Assembly (NCBI RefSeq): GCF_001418105.1
Contig: NZ_LIQI01000022.1
Location: forward strand, 496,001 to 560,000
Source: Lacinutrix himadriensis
GTDB taxonomy: Bacteria; Bacteroidota; Bacteroidia; Flavobacteriales; Flavobacteriaceae
Direction of reading: 5' to 3'
Length of the DNA stretch: 64,000 nucleotides
Position 1 is the first letter of the stretch; every line of letters begins with the position of its first letter. The notes under the pieces were generated by a model. The model saw only the letters and a program-made list of their open reading frames with translations, had not been told where the DNA came from and searched no databases. Positions 55,777-63,658 of the stretch are shown here, in pieces. The translations under genes were made by a program, and so were the position numbers.

Positions 55777-56094
55777 TTAAATTTCTTCTAGATATTCTGT
55801 TATGCTGTTTAAGATAGCTTCAAATGCTTCTTTCTGGTTTGTAGTACCTTCCAGTAAATTATTTTCGAACGCTACTGCAACTTCATATCCTTTTTCGAGC
55901 CCTAAAATACTAATTTTATGTTTAAGTTTATGCACATTATCTGCAGCTAACTTATAATTTTTAGCATTGTAGTTATTAAGATACACTTGTTTCTCTTCTG
56001 GAAACTCTTTTTTAATAACATCTATTAGTTTTTGTTTAAAGGCTTCATCACCTCTAGACAGGCTGTTAATGTAGGATTGATTAGGTTGTTCCAT
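55777..56094 (-). CDS. Hpt-domain phosphotransfer protein
   Basis: A 105-residue four-helix Hpt protein. His55 in NVHKLKHKISILG is the likely phosphorylated residue. It probably relays phosphate between the receiver or kinases of this operon and the LytTR regulator. Its start overlaps the kinase gene by 14 bases. Confidence 0.85.
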   Translation of the reverse strand: MEQPNQSYINSLSRGDEAFKQKLIDVIKKEFPEEKQVYLNNYNAKNYKLAADNVHKLKHKISILGLEKGYEVAVAFENNLLEGTTNQKEAFEAILNSITEYLEEI

Positions 56095-57145
56095 TTGGGG
56101 ATTTTTTTAAGGTGAAATAAAAAGTGGTTCCTAAATTGACTTTAGATTCTAGCCATATTTTGCCACCATACAATTCGACAATTTTCTTTACTATAGACAA
56201 TCCTATTCCTGAGGATTCCGGATTGTTTTCTAACTTTTCAAAGGTTTTAAAAATTTTATTAAAGTAGGTTTCTTCAATACCTTTTCCGTTATCTTTTATA
56301 TAAAATTGCCAATATTTATCTTGATCTTCTACGCCAATATCTATAGTTCCCTGGGCTTTATCATTATACTTTATAGCATTACCAATTAGGTTTTGAAACA
56401 GTTGTTGCAGTCTGTATTTATCGCCTTTAATTATGGGTAAATTGGCTTTTGTAATACGAATATGATCTGGAGTATAAATACTATTTATTATATCTTCAAT
56501 GAGGTTATTTACATCTACATCATAAACTTTAATCCGATTTTTCCCAATGGTGGAATATTCTAAAATACCACTAATTAAGGTATCCATTTTTTCCACATTA
56601 GTTCGTATCAGTTTTAATGTGTTTTTTCCGTTGTCATCTAGTGTTTCCTCATAATCTTGGGCAAGCCAAGCGGTCAACGTATCGATACTACGCAACGGTG
56701 ATTTTAAATCGTGAGATACCATGTGCGCATAATCGCTAAGTTCTTGATTTTGATGTGCAAGTTCGTTTAGCATGGATTGCTTTTGCTTGTTCATCTTTAC
56801 AATTTCTTTGGTTTGATTATCAATAAAATCTACCAAATTAGAACCTGTTAATTCTACCTCTTCTTCTTTTTCGTCTTCTTTTAAATTATAAAACTTTAGT
56901 GTATCAATAACACTTTTAAGTTTATCAATAACTTCCTTTTGCTCGTCTGCTTCCTTTTGTAATTTTCTATTAGCAACATATAACTCATCAGAGCTAATAG
57001 CCATTGCTCTTTGAATCATGACAGACTGTTCATCAAAATTATTATAAGACAAATCAACCGCATTAATAAACGCAGTTATATCCTCATTGTTTTTTAAGTC
57101 GTCACTTAAAAATTTACGAATTTGTCTTTTTAATAATGAATTCAT
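56081..57145 (-). CDS. Soluble sensor histidine kinase
   Basis: The 354-residue kinase lacks membrane segments. Residues 55-135 form a coiled coil, then the HisKA domain with His145 in HMVSHDLKSPLRSID, N-box FQNLIGNAIKY, G-box IKDNGKGIEE and SSGIGLSIVKKIVELYGG. There is no PAS domain of its own, so it may read the adjacent FIST protein, whose gene ends on its first base. Second kinase of the operon. Confidence 0.9.
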   Translation of the reverse strand: MNSLLKRQIRKFLSDDLKNNEDITAFINAVDLSYNNFDEQSVMIQRAMAISSDELYVANRKLQKEADEQKEVIDKLKSVIDTLKFYNLKEDEKEEEVELTGSNLVDFIDNQTKEIVKMNKQKQSMLNELAHQNQELSDYAHMVSHDLKSPLRSIDTLTAWLAQDYEETLDDNGKNTLKLIRTNVEKMDTLISGILEYSTIGKNRIKVYDVDVNNLIEDIINSIYTPDHIRITKANLPIIKGDKYRLQQLFQNLIGNAIKYNDKAQGTIDIGVEDQDKYWQFYIKDNGKGIEETYFNKIFKTFEKLENNPESSGIGLSIVKKIVELYGGKIWLESKVNLGTTFYFTLKKSPNGTT

Positions 57146-58278
57146 TATTCACTAATTAGCGTTATGGTCATGGTTTGATTGTGTAATTGGCAAGCCATTT
57201 CACCATGAAAAGGAGCAATTTCTCCGTAAGAATAAAAACCACTAGTTATGGTGTCTTTACCTATAACTTCAATAACCTCTTCAATTTCTTCTTCCACACG
57301 CTGATCTAATACCAACTTTCTACCAATACAACTAACTAATATTGCTAGTTCTGGTTTGTTTTTTCTGTGTTCTAATGCTTGTTTTGCTGCGCGTTCTGAT
57401 GCGTTTGCAATGTTATCCACATTGGTCATCATTAACTGCACTTTAGAATTTTCTTTAATATCTCCTGCTAAGATTACAGCGTTATCCTCTTCATTTATAT
57501 TTAAAATAGACCTTACAATAGATTGTTTTTCGTCTGTAGAGGTAACGTTTAAAGGGTACAATAAAGCTGCTCCAGGTAAGTCTTTAGCTTTATCGCCTAA
57601 ATATTTTTTGTACAAATCTAAAGCTGGTAACCCGTCTAATTCATATAAAATATTGTCTTTAGATTTAGTTACAATACGTTCTGGACCAAAAGGTGTCCAT
57701 CCTCCATGAATGGAAAAAGATATTTCTAGGGTATCGCCATAAAAACCAACAGCAACTAATTCTCCTTCTTTCGGACTTTCATTATACGATGCTAATGTTT
57801 TTTCGAAACGTGCATCATCACCACATAAACCTCCAGTTATAATTATATTATCTTCTGTAGAAGCGCTCATCCCTTTGGTAAGTTGACTACCATTAATAAA
57901 GCTACCTTCAGAAACTACAAATACATATTTTAAACCCTCTTGAGGCAATTGCTGAATCAGATCATTTCCTGTTTTATAGCTATCTAAATCTGCGTTTAAA
58001 ACATTACTTGTTTTAATTATAAACTTACTTTTTTCAAACTCGATAGCGGTTATTGTAATGCTATCTTGATTTACTGTATTCGATGAAATTTCTGCACAAG
58101 AAGACGCAAAAACAATATGTCCATCTGGAAACAACTGTCTAATATCACTGTAAACAGCTTCATCTTCTAACATATATCTGTTACCAAAAACCAAGACTAA
58201 AGGTTCTTTTAAGTTTTGTTTTTCATTAATATATTCCCAGTCTTTATTTTTATGTTTTACTAGTTGAACTGTTTTCAT
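57145..58278 (-). CDS. FIST-domain sensory protein
   Basis: A 377-residue protein with FIST N (about 35-220; VFASSCAEISSNTV, ITGGLCGDDARFEKT) and FIST C (about 225-370; GLPALDLYKKYLG, GFYSYGEIAPFHGE). FIST domains are proposed to bind small molecules such as amino acids and are usually tied to kinases. It stands alone here between two kinase genes, overlapping the next by one base, which suggests that it acts as a separate input subunit. Confidence 0.9.
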   Translation of the reverse strand: MKTVQLVKHKNKDWEYINEKQNLKEPLVLVFGNRYMLEDEAVYSDIRQLFPDGHIVFASSCAEISSNTVNQDSITITAIEFEKSKFIIKTSNVLNADLDSYKTGNDLIQQLPQEGLKYVFVVSEGSFINGSQLTKGMSASTEDNIIITGGLCGDDARFEKTLASYNESPKEGELVAVGFYGDTLEISFSIHGGWTPFGPERIVTKSKDNILYELDGLPALDLYKKYLGDKAKDLPGAALLYPLNVTSTDEKQSIVRSILNINEEDNAVILAGDIKENSKVQLMMTNVDNIANASERAAKQALEHRKNKPELAILVSCIGRKLVLDQRVEEEIEEVIEVIGKDTITSGFYSYGEIAPFHGEMACQLHNQTMTITLISE

Positions 58279-58280
58279 TG

Positions 58281-60239
58281 TTATTTTTTTAATGTGAAAT
58301 AAAAAGTGGTTCCTACGTTAGGTTCGCTATCTAACCAGATTTCTCCTTCATGTAAATTGATAATTTTTTTAACGATAGATAAACCTATTCCTGAGGAATC
58401 TTTACTTTTCTTTAAAGAATGAAATATTTTAAATATTTTATCGTGATACTTTTTCTCAATACCAATTCCATTATCCTTAATAGAAAATTTATAATGACTT
58501 TTTAAATCTTCTACATCAATGATAATGCTACCACATTTTTTATCTATAAACTTCACAGAATTACTAATTAGGTTTTGAAACACCTGCTGTAATTTCGTTC
58601 TATCCCCATGTATATTTGGTAAGACATGAAGACTTTTAATTTCTATATGATCTGGAATATATAAAATAGATACGAGTTCATTTACCAAGCTATTTAGATC
58701 TACTTCTGTTTTTGAGGAAGTATCTGCTCCTACGCTAGAATAATTTAAAACATCTGTAATCAGTTGTTCCATTTTCTCTAAGGTAGTTTCTATAAGTCCG
58801 AAATTTTGTAAACTCACAGCATCTAATTTACCTTGATTATCTTCTTTTAACCAACTTACTAATGCGTGTATACTTCGTAAAGGAGATTTTAAATCATGTG
58901 ATACAATGTGTGCATATTCTTGCAACTCGTCATTACTTTTTTCTAGTTTTTCTAATAGTTTTTCTTTTTGAAGCTCTAAGTTCTTCGTTTCGGTAACATC
59001 TAAATGAATTCCAATAGATCCAATAATTTCTCCATCTATATTATAATTTGGCGCGCCACTAACTAACCAATGCCTTGTTTTCCCTTTTTTACAAATTGCT
59101 TTAAACTCATACGAACTTGAAGCGCCTTCCTTTCGTTTTTGTCGTTCTACTTTAAGTATTTCTGAGTCTTCTTCTGAAGCAAAAAGCGCTCTTGCATTCT
59201 TTCCTATAACTTCTGCTTCGGTATAACCAGACATTTTTTCAAAACTATGATTTACCATTAGGATTTGGTCGTTGTTATCCAACTCCATCATTCCTAAATT
59301 CATATTTGCAATAATATTGTAATACTTTTGCTTTTGTGCTTCTAGGCTTTTTCTATACGTTCTTTTTAGGGTAACATCTGTAAAGGTCCATAAATACCCT
59401 TTAGACTTTTCTCCTATTTTTATTGGTGTATAATTACGTTCTAATATTTTGCCATCTACCATCTCTAGCTCATCACCAAGCACAACTTTTTTCTCGGTAT
59501 CAATAGCACGCATCCTTTCTAAAAAAGCATCTGGATTTTTAAATAGGACTTTGTTTTGTTCGGATGCAGCTTTACAATCTAAACCAACTAAATCTTTAGG
59601 CTTGGCATTAATATTAAAAAGCTCACAAAACTTATTATTGGTAAGTACGATATTTCTGTTTTCGTCTTCTAATACAATACCACTATCTAGATTTACAACA
59701 AGCGATGCTAATCTGTTTTCAGATTCTATTAATTTTTCTTCGGATGCTTTTTGGTGGGTTATATCTCTAACAATACCTTGTGCTGCAACTGGTTTTTTAT
59801 CTTTATCAAAAATCATACTTGCATTTATGTGTACCCATTTAACCTCTTTAGATTTGGTGTACACTCTTGCTTCGTAGTTTTTAAAATATCCTTTTGTTTG
59901 TAGTTCCATAAAGGAAGACACGGCGTATACATAGTCTTCTTTATAAACAAGATCTACAACATTTACCTCATCTCTACTAATATCATAACCAAATAACTTG
60001 GTTGCCGCTTCATTAAATTTTATAAAATCCCCTTGTATATCCATAACCACGTATGCATCTACAATATTTTCGAATACCCCTTCAAGTTGTGAAGATTTTT
60101 CGTCTAGAAGTTGTTCTAGTTTTTGGGATGTTAAATATAATTCTCTTGATTTTTCTTCAAGAATTTTTTCGGCAGCTTTTCTTGCCGCCTTTTCTCTTTT
60201 TAAAGCACGTTGTAGTATTTCTGCTTGATTTTGACTCAT
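58281..60239 (-). CDS. PAS-domain sensor histidine kinase (three PAS)
   Basis: A 652-residue soluble kinase. A coiled coil (1-50; KREKAARKAAEKILEEK) leads into three PAS domains at about 50-170, 175-290 and 300-420, then HisKA with His448 in HIVSHDLKSPLRSIH and the ATPase motifs FQNLISNSVKF, IKDNGIGIEKK and SSGIGLSIVKKII. The coupled ATG with the H-NOX gene fits H-NOX/kinase pairs, where the haem protein binds and inhibits the kinase when NO is present. Confidence 0.9.
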   Translation of the reverse strand: MSQNQAEILQRALKREKAARKAAEKILEEKSRELYLTSQKLEQLLDEKSSQLEGVFENIVDAYVVMDIQGDFIKFNEAATKLFGYDISRDEVNVVDLVYKEDYVYAVSSFMELQTKGYFKNYEARVYTKSKEVKWVHINASMIFDKDKKPVAAQGIVRDITHQKASEEKLIESENRLASLVVNLDSGIVLEDENRNIVLTNNKFCELFNINAKPKDLVGLDCKAASEQNKVLFKNPDAFLERMRAIDTEKKVVLGDELEMVDGKILERNYTPIKIGEKSKGYLWTFTDVTLKRTYRKSLEAQKQKYYNIIANMNLGMMELDNNDQILMVNHSFEKMSGYTEAEVIGKNARALFASEEDSEILKVERQKRKEGASSSYEFKAICKKGKTRHWLVSGAPNYNIDGEIIGSIGIHLDVTETKNLELQKEKLLEKLEKSNDELQEYAHIVSHDLKSPLRSIHALVSWLKEDNQGKLDAVSLQNFGLIETTLEKMEQLITDVLNYSSVGADTSSKTEVDLNSLVNELVSILYIPDHIEIKSLHVLPNIHGDRTKLQQVFQNLISNSVKFIDKKCGSIIIDVEDLKSHYKFSIKDNGIGIEKKYHDKIFKIFHSLKKSKDSSGIGLSIVKKIINLHEGEIWLDSEPNVGTTFYFTLKK

Positions 60240-60778
60240 TAATTTTTATGAATAATAAATCTAACTTCTGTTCCGTCTTCTTTAATTTTTTCTAATTCTA
60301 TTTTCGCTGTTGCATTAAAATGCTCAAACGTTTTGTTCATTAAGCCTAAACCAAAATGATGCATTGCTCTACTGGATGTGTAGATCATAATTAAGGAATT
60401 CTCTGTTTTTTCTACAACTTCAAAAGTTGGCAATTCTGCATCTGGATATATTTTTCTTACCTCAACATGAATATGGTTCTCTATAGAAGAGATCATTTCT
60501 ATTGGGTCTTTATAGGTTGCCAAAAGGCCTGGATAACTTTTTTCAATCACACTAAAAAAGTGTTCTGCATATACTAAAAGTAAATTATCAATAGATATAC
60601 CTGTGTTTTCACTTAAGTGTTGTAGTAGTTGAAGCATTTCAGAAAAACTATATGTTCCTACTGCTGTATAAATACCTTCAGATTCTAATTTAGAATTAGA
60701 GATAATATTATCTACCATTTCTAATCCAAATTTATCTTCCACTAACTCCAAAAACTCTGTAAAAACTATCCCTTTCAT
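60239..60778 (-). CDS. H-NOX haem nitric-oxide/oxygen binding sensor
   Basis: A 179-residue stand-alone H-NOX. It starts with the family MKGIVFTEFLELVEDKFG. His104 in HIHVEVRKIYPDAELP is the probable proximal haem ligand, and Tyr133-Ser135-Arg137 in YTSSR forms the YxSxR motif that holds the haem propionates. A sensor of NO (or O2) at low level is expected. It lies between the CheY-like receiver and the PAS kinase genes, with 1-base spacing on each side. Confidence 0.93.
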   Translation of the reverse strand: MKGIVFTEFLELVEDKFGLEMVDNIISNSKLESEGIYTAVGTYSFSEMLQLLQHLSENTGISIDNLLLVYAEHFFSVIEKSYPGLLATYKDPIEMISSIENHIHVEVRKIYPDAELPTFEVVEKTENSLIMIYTSSRAMHHFGLGLMNKTFEHFNATAKIELEKIKEDGTEVRFIIHKN

Positions 60779-60779
60779 T

Positions 60780-61193
60780 TTATACTACTATTAATTCATT
60801 TATACTCCAATATGCTAATAATTTTTCAATTTTACTAACATAATCCTCATACTTTAATGGTTTTAAAACATATCCTGCAACTCCAATTTTGTAACATTCT
60901 AATAAATCTTTTTGATTATTAGAGGTGGTTAAAATAATAGTAGGGATGTATTTTAAAACATCGTCACTTTTCAAAATACTTAAGAACTCAATTCCATTGA
61001 TTTTAGGCATATTTAAATCTAACAAAATAATGTCAGGTAAGTTATCTTTTTGCTCTAAGATTTCTAGAGCTTCTTCACCATTATTTGCTTCTATAATTTT
61101 ATGATCTAATTTTAATGTTGAAATTGTTCTGTTCAATTTCATTACTTCAATCATATCATCTTCAATAAGAAGTATTTTAAGTTTTTTCACCAT
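60780..61193 (-). CDS. Single-domain (CheY-like) response regulator
   Basis: A 137-residue receiver without an output domain. Acidic residues EDD11-13, phospho-acceptor Asp59 in IILLDLNMP, Thr in ILTTSNNQ and Lys in LKPLKY are all present. First gene of the sensory operon, 26 bases from the promoter F element. It may work as a phosphate sink or pass phosphate on through the Hpt protein. Confidence 0.92.
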   Translation of the reverse strand: MVKKLKILLIEDDMIEVMKLNRTISTLKLDHKIIEANNGEEALEILEQKDNLPDIILLDLNMPKINGIEFLSILKSDDVLKYIPTIILTTSNNQKDLLECYKIGVAGYVLKPLKYEDYVSKIEKLLAYWSINELIVV

Positions 61194-61218
61194 TACGAGG
61201 GTATTTATTTAATCTTTA

Positions 61219-61308
61219 CAAAACTACCTTTATTGCTGGTTTTTCGCTTTTTAATTCGATTAGAGTGATTTTGATGTCGACGGATAACGTTTTAGTGTCG
61301 ACGAATGG
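61219..61308 (-). promoter_or_regulatory. LytTR-type promoter F (sensory operon, likely autoregulated)
   Basis: Three half-sites at exact 21-base steps on the minus strand: ACTCTAATCGAA (61255-61266), TTATCCGTCGAC (61276-61287) and CCATTCGTCGAC (61297-61308). TAGTTTTG (61219-61226) fits TAnnTTTG fully and is 57 bases from the middle one and 26 from the start codon. As the operon encodes the LytTR regulator, feedback is expected. Confidence 0.68.
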
Positions 61309-61325
61309 TTTTCCATAAAATACAT

Positions 61326-61643
61326 TTATTCAAAAAGACTAATTGAATGCAGCGTTGTTAGAAGATTATTTTGAGAATGGTGTTTTAGTGTTTTTAAATC
61401 TGTAAAAAACTCTAAAGGAAAATTATTTAATTGCTTGTCTTGCAAGTTCATTTCCAGATAATTGATAAACTCTAAGTTTCTTATGTTTTTATTTAAAGAA
61501 TAACTTTCTATAGTTTTTAAACTAAATTCTTTATCCTCTTCTTTTACTTGATCTTCATAAACCGCAGCATTACGGAAAGATCTCTGTTTATTCTTATTTA
61601 TTCTATTCAAAAATAATCGAGGGAAAATTTTTATTTTTAACAT
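61326..61643 (-). CDS. Hypothetical protein (105 aa), likely regulon member
   Basis: No domain recognised and no signal peptide. The N-terminal third is strongly basic (FPRLFLNRINKNKQRSFRNA); the rest is mixed charge and helical, ending HHSQNNLLTTLHSISLFE. It is supported as a real gene by its own promoter: TAGTTTTG 23 bases before the start, with a consensus half-site upstream. It ends 18 bases before promoter F. Confidence 0.6.
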   Translation of the reverse strand: MLKIKIFPRLFLNRINKNKQRSFRNAAVYEDQVKEEDKEFSLKTIESYSLNKNIRNLEFINYLEMNLQDKQLNNFPLEFFTDLKTLKHHSQNNLLTTLHSISLFE

Positions 61644-61665
61644 GGTTTTGTTGGATTAACTATCA

Positions 61666-61755
61666 CAAAACTAACCGAAGACTCTCCTGATTTTTAAAAT
61701 ATTCTTTTAACAAACCATGTCTATAGTTAAAAAGAAAAGAAGTGTAGACGAATGG
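61666..61755 (-). promoter_or_regulatory. LytTR-type promoter G (105-aa protein)
   Basis: Consensus half-site CCATTCGTCTAC (minus strand) at 61744-61755 and a weak one (CTTTTTAACTAT) 21 bases nearer at 61723-61734, which is 57 bases from TAGTTTTG at 61666-61673. The strong half-site is thus one full repeat step further out than in most other units. Confidence 0.58.
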
Positions 61756-62143
61756 TATTTTAAAGACATAAAACCCTGTTAATAAAGCTAGTATTCTATT
61801 CTCACGACTATACCTGTAGTAAACAAAGCAATATGAAAATTAATAAACAGCTTCATTTTCAAAGAATCTATGGTATATGCTTAAGTGAATGTTTTTCCTA
61901 TAATTACTACTAATAATACACATTCATAATAGCAATAAACCATTGTTTTCACCACTCAATATTCCGTATATGTCACTTAAAATCCTATAAGGTTATTCTC
62001 ACAACCTAAAAATAAGCAACGAAAAAGCTACTTTTTAACGTAAATAATCGCTCTTTATCGTCTTTTCTCCATTATATTTGCAATTCCAAAACTATTTTAT
62101 AAGCAGAAAGCGATAACTTATAAATCCTAAACCTACACCAACC
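61756..62143. other. Spacer before the rightward kinase
   Basis: AT-rich, with no convincing gene (a 26-codon frame at 61833-61913 has no support). A promoter element TATATTTG sits at 62073-62080, 64 bases before the kinase start. No LytTR-type half-site is seen in the rightward direction. Confidence 0.45.
62073..62080 (+). promoter_or_regulatory. Promoter element of the rightward kinase
   Basis: TATATTTG is a full match to the Bacteroidetes TAnnTTTG element, at 64 bases from the start codon. There is no half-site at the regulon spacing, so it appears to be outside the LytTR regulon. Confidence 0.45.
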
Positions 62144-63658
62144 ATGAAAGATGTTTATAATAAATTACTTCGTATTTCGAATAAACAAACATCTGTATCT
62201 AATCCTTTTTTAGATTCCATACAAAAATCTATTGCAATCGGTTCATGGGAGATAGATCTTCAAACTATGGAAATTAGCTGGAGTCCTATGACTAAATTCA
62301 TTCATGAAGTAGCAGAAGACTTTACACCTAATGTTGAAGAAGCCCTAAATTTTTATGAAGAAGGATATCATAGAGATTTAATCTCTGTATTATTTGATAA
62401 GGCTGTAAATAATGGGGAAGAATTTGATGAAGAATTTTTATTCCGAACCGCTAAAAATAATTTAAAATGGGTAAGATCTATTGGTTACCCCGTAATAGAA
62501 AACAATAAAACAGTTAAAATACTTGGTGTTTTTCAAGATGTTACCGAAAAAACGAACACCTATAAGGAACTGGAATACCAAGAAAAATTAATAAGCACAA
62601 CCTTAGAACATGCACCTAACGGAATGGCATTAGTAGGACTAAAAGGGGAAATTCTACAACTAAATAAAAAGTTTTGTGATTATTTGGGCTATTCTAAAAC
62701 AGAGTTGATGCTTACAAATGTAAACCGTCTCTCACATCCAGATGATATTAATATCATACCAATACACATTAATGAAATGATTAATGGGGAAAAGGATCAT
62801 TTTGAATGTGAAAAAAGATATCAAAAAAAGGATGGGTCCATCATATACTGCTTACTATCTGTTTCCATAATTAGAGATGAAGCAAACCAACCTTTGCATT
62901 TTATATCTAACATTATTGATATAACTAAAAGTAAAGAGGCAAATAAAAAAATTGAATCCCTTTTACAAACTACAAAAAGTCAAAATACAAGACTTCAAAA
63001 TTTTGCACATATAGTATCTCATAATTTGAGATCACATTCTGGTAATTTAGAAATGTTATTAGAATTAATGAGTGATGAGATACCTGAATCTACCCAAAAT
63101 GAATTCTTTCCTTTAATAAACGAAGCAGTAAATAGATTAAGTGAAACAATTCTGAATTTAAATGAAGTAGCGAATATAAACACGAAAAAAAATCAAGATT
63201 TAGAAAGTAATAATTTATTAGACTTTACAAATAATGCATTAAGTACTTTTAGAGCAGAAATAATAGAAACAAAGGCTAAAATAAATATAGAAATCCATAA
63301 CAACATAGAGGTATTAGCCATACCTGCTTATTTAGAGAGTGTTTTATTAAACTTTATATCTAACGCTATTAAATATAAAAAAGAAGACATCGATCCTGTA
63401 ATTAATATTCATGCAGAGAAAGAAAACAATTACGTTAAAATAAAGATTGAAGACAATGGTCGCGGTATCAATCTTGATTTACATAAAGATAAAATTTTTG
63501 GTTTATACAAAACATTTCACAATCACAAAGATGCTAGAGGTTTAGGTCTTTACATTACAAAAAATCAAATTGACGCTATGAACGGTAAAGTTGAAGTTAC
63601 CAGTAAAGTAAATATTGGTACAACTTTTACAATATATTTAAAGCATGAAGCAAATTAA
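62144..63658 (+). CDS. PAS-domain sensor histidine kinase (SHNLRS type)
   Basis: A 504-residue soluble kinase with two PAS/PAC units (about 25-138 and 145-265), then a kinase core with His293 in HIVSHNLRSHSGNL, N-box LLNFISNAIKY, G-box IEDNGRGINLDLH and RGLGLYITKNQIDAMNG. The HNLRSH variant of the phosphorylation motif is common in Bacteroidetes kinases paired with CheY-like receivers, and such a receiver overlaps its end by 14 bases. Confidence 0.9.
   Translation: MKDVYNKLLRISNKQTSVSNPFLDSIQKSIAIGSWEIDLQTMEISWSPMTKFIHEVAEDFTPNVEEALNFYEEGYHRDLISVLFDKAVNNGEEFDEEFLFRTAKNNLKWVRSIGYPVIENNKTVKILGVFQDVTEKTNTYKELEYQEKLISTTLEHAPNGMALVGLKGEILQLNKKFCDYLGYSKTELMLTNVNRLSHPDDINIIPIHINEMINGEKDHFECEKRYQKKDGSIIYCLLSVSIIRDEANQPLHFISNIIDITKSKEANKKIESLLQTTKSQNTRLQNFAHIVSHNLRSHSGNLEMLLELMSDEIPESTQNEFFPLINEAVNRLSETILNLNEVANINTKKNQDLESNNLLDFTNNALSTFRAEIIETKAKINIEIHNNIEVLAIPAYLESVLLNFISNAIKYKKEDIDPVINIHAEKENNYVKIKIEDNGRGINLDLHKDKIFGLYKTFHNHKDARGLGLYITKNQIDAMNGKVEVTSKVNIGTTFTIYLKHEAN

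Noticed and set aside
61833-61913. A 26-codon rightward reading frame in the spacer before the kinase
   Set aside because: No promoter at the usual distance, no ribosome-site signal and composition like the surrounding AT-rich spacer.
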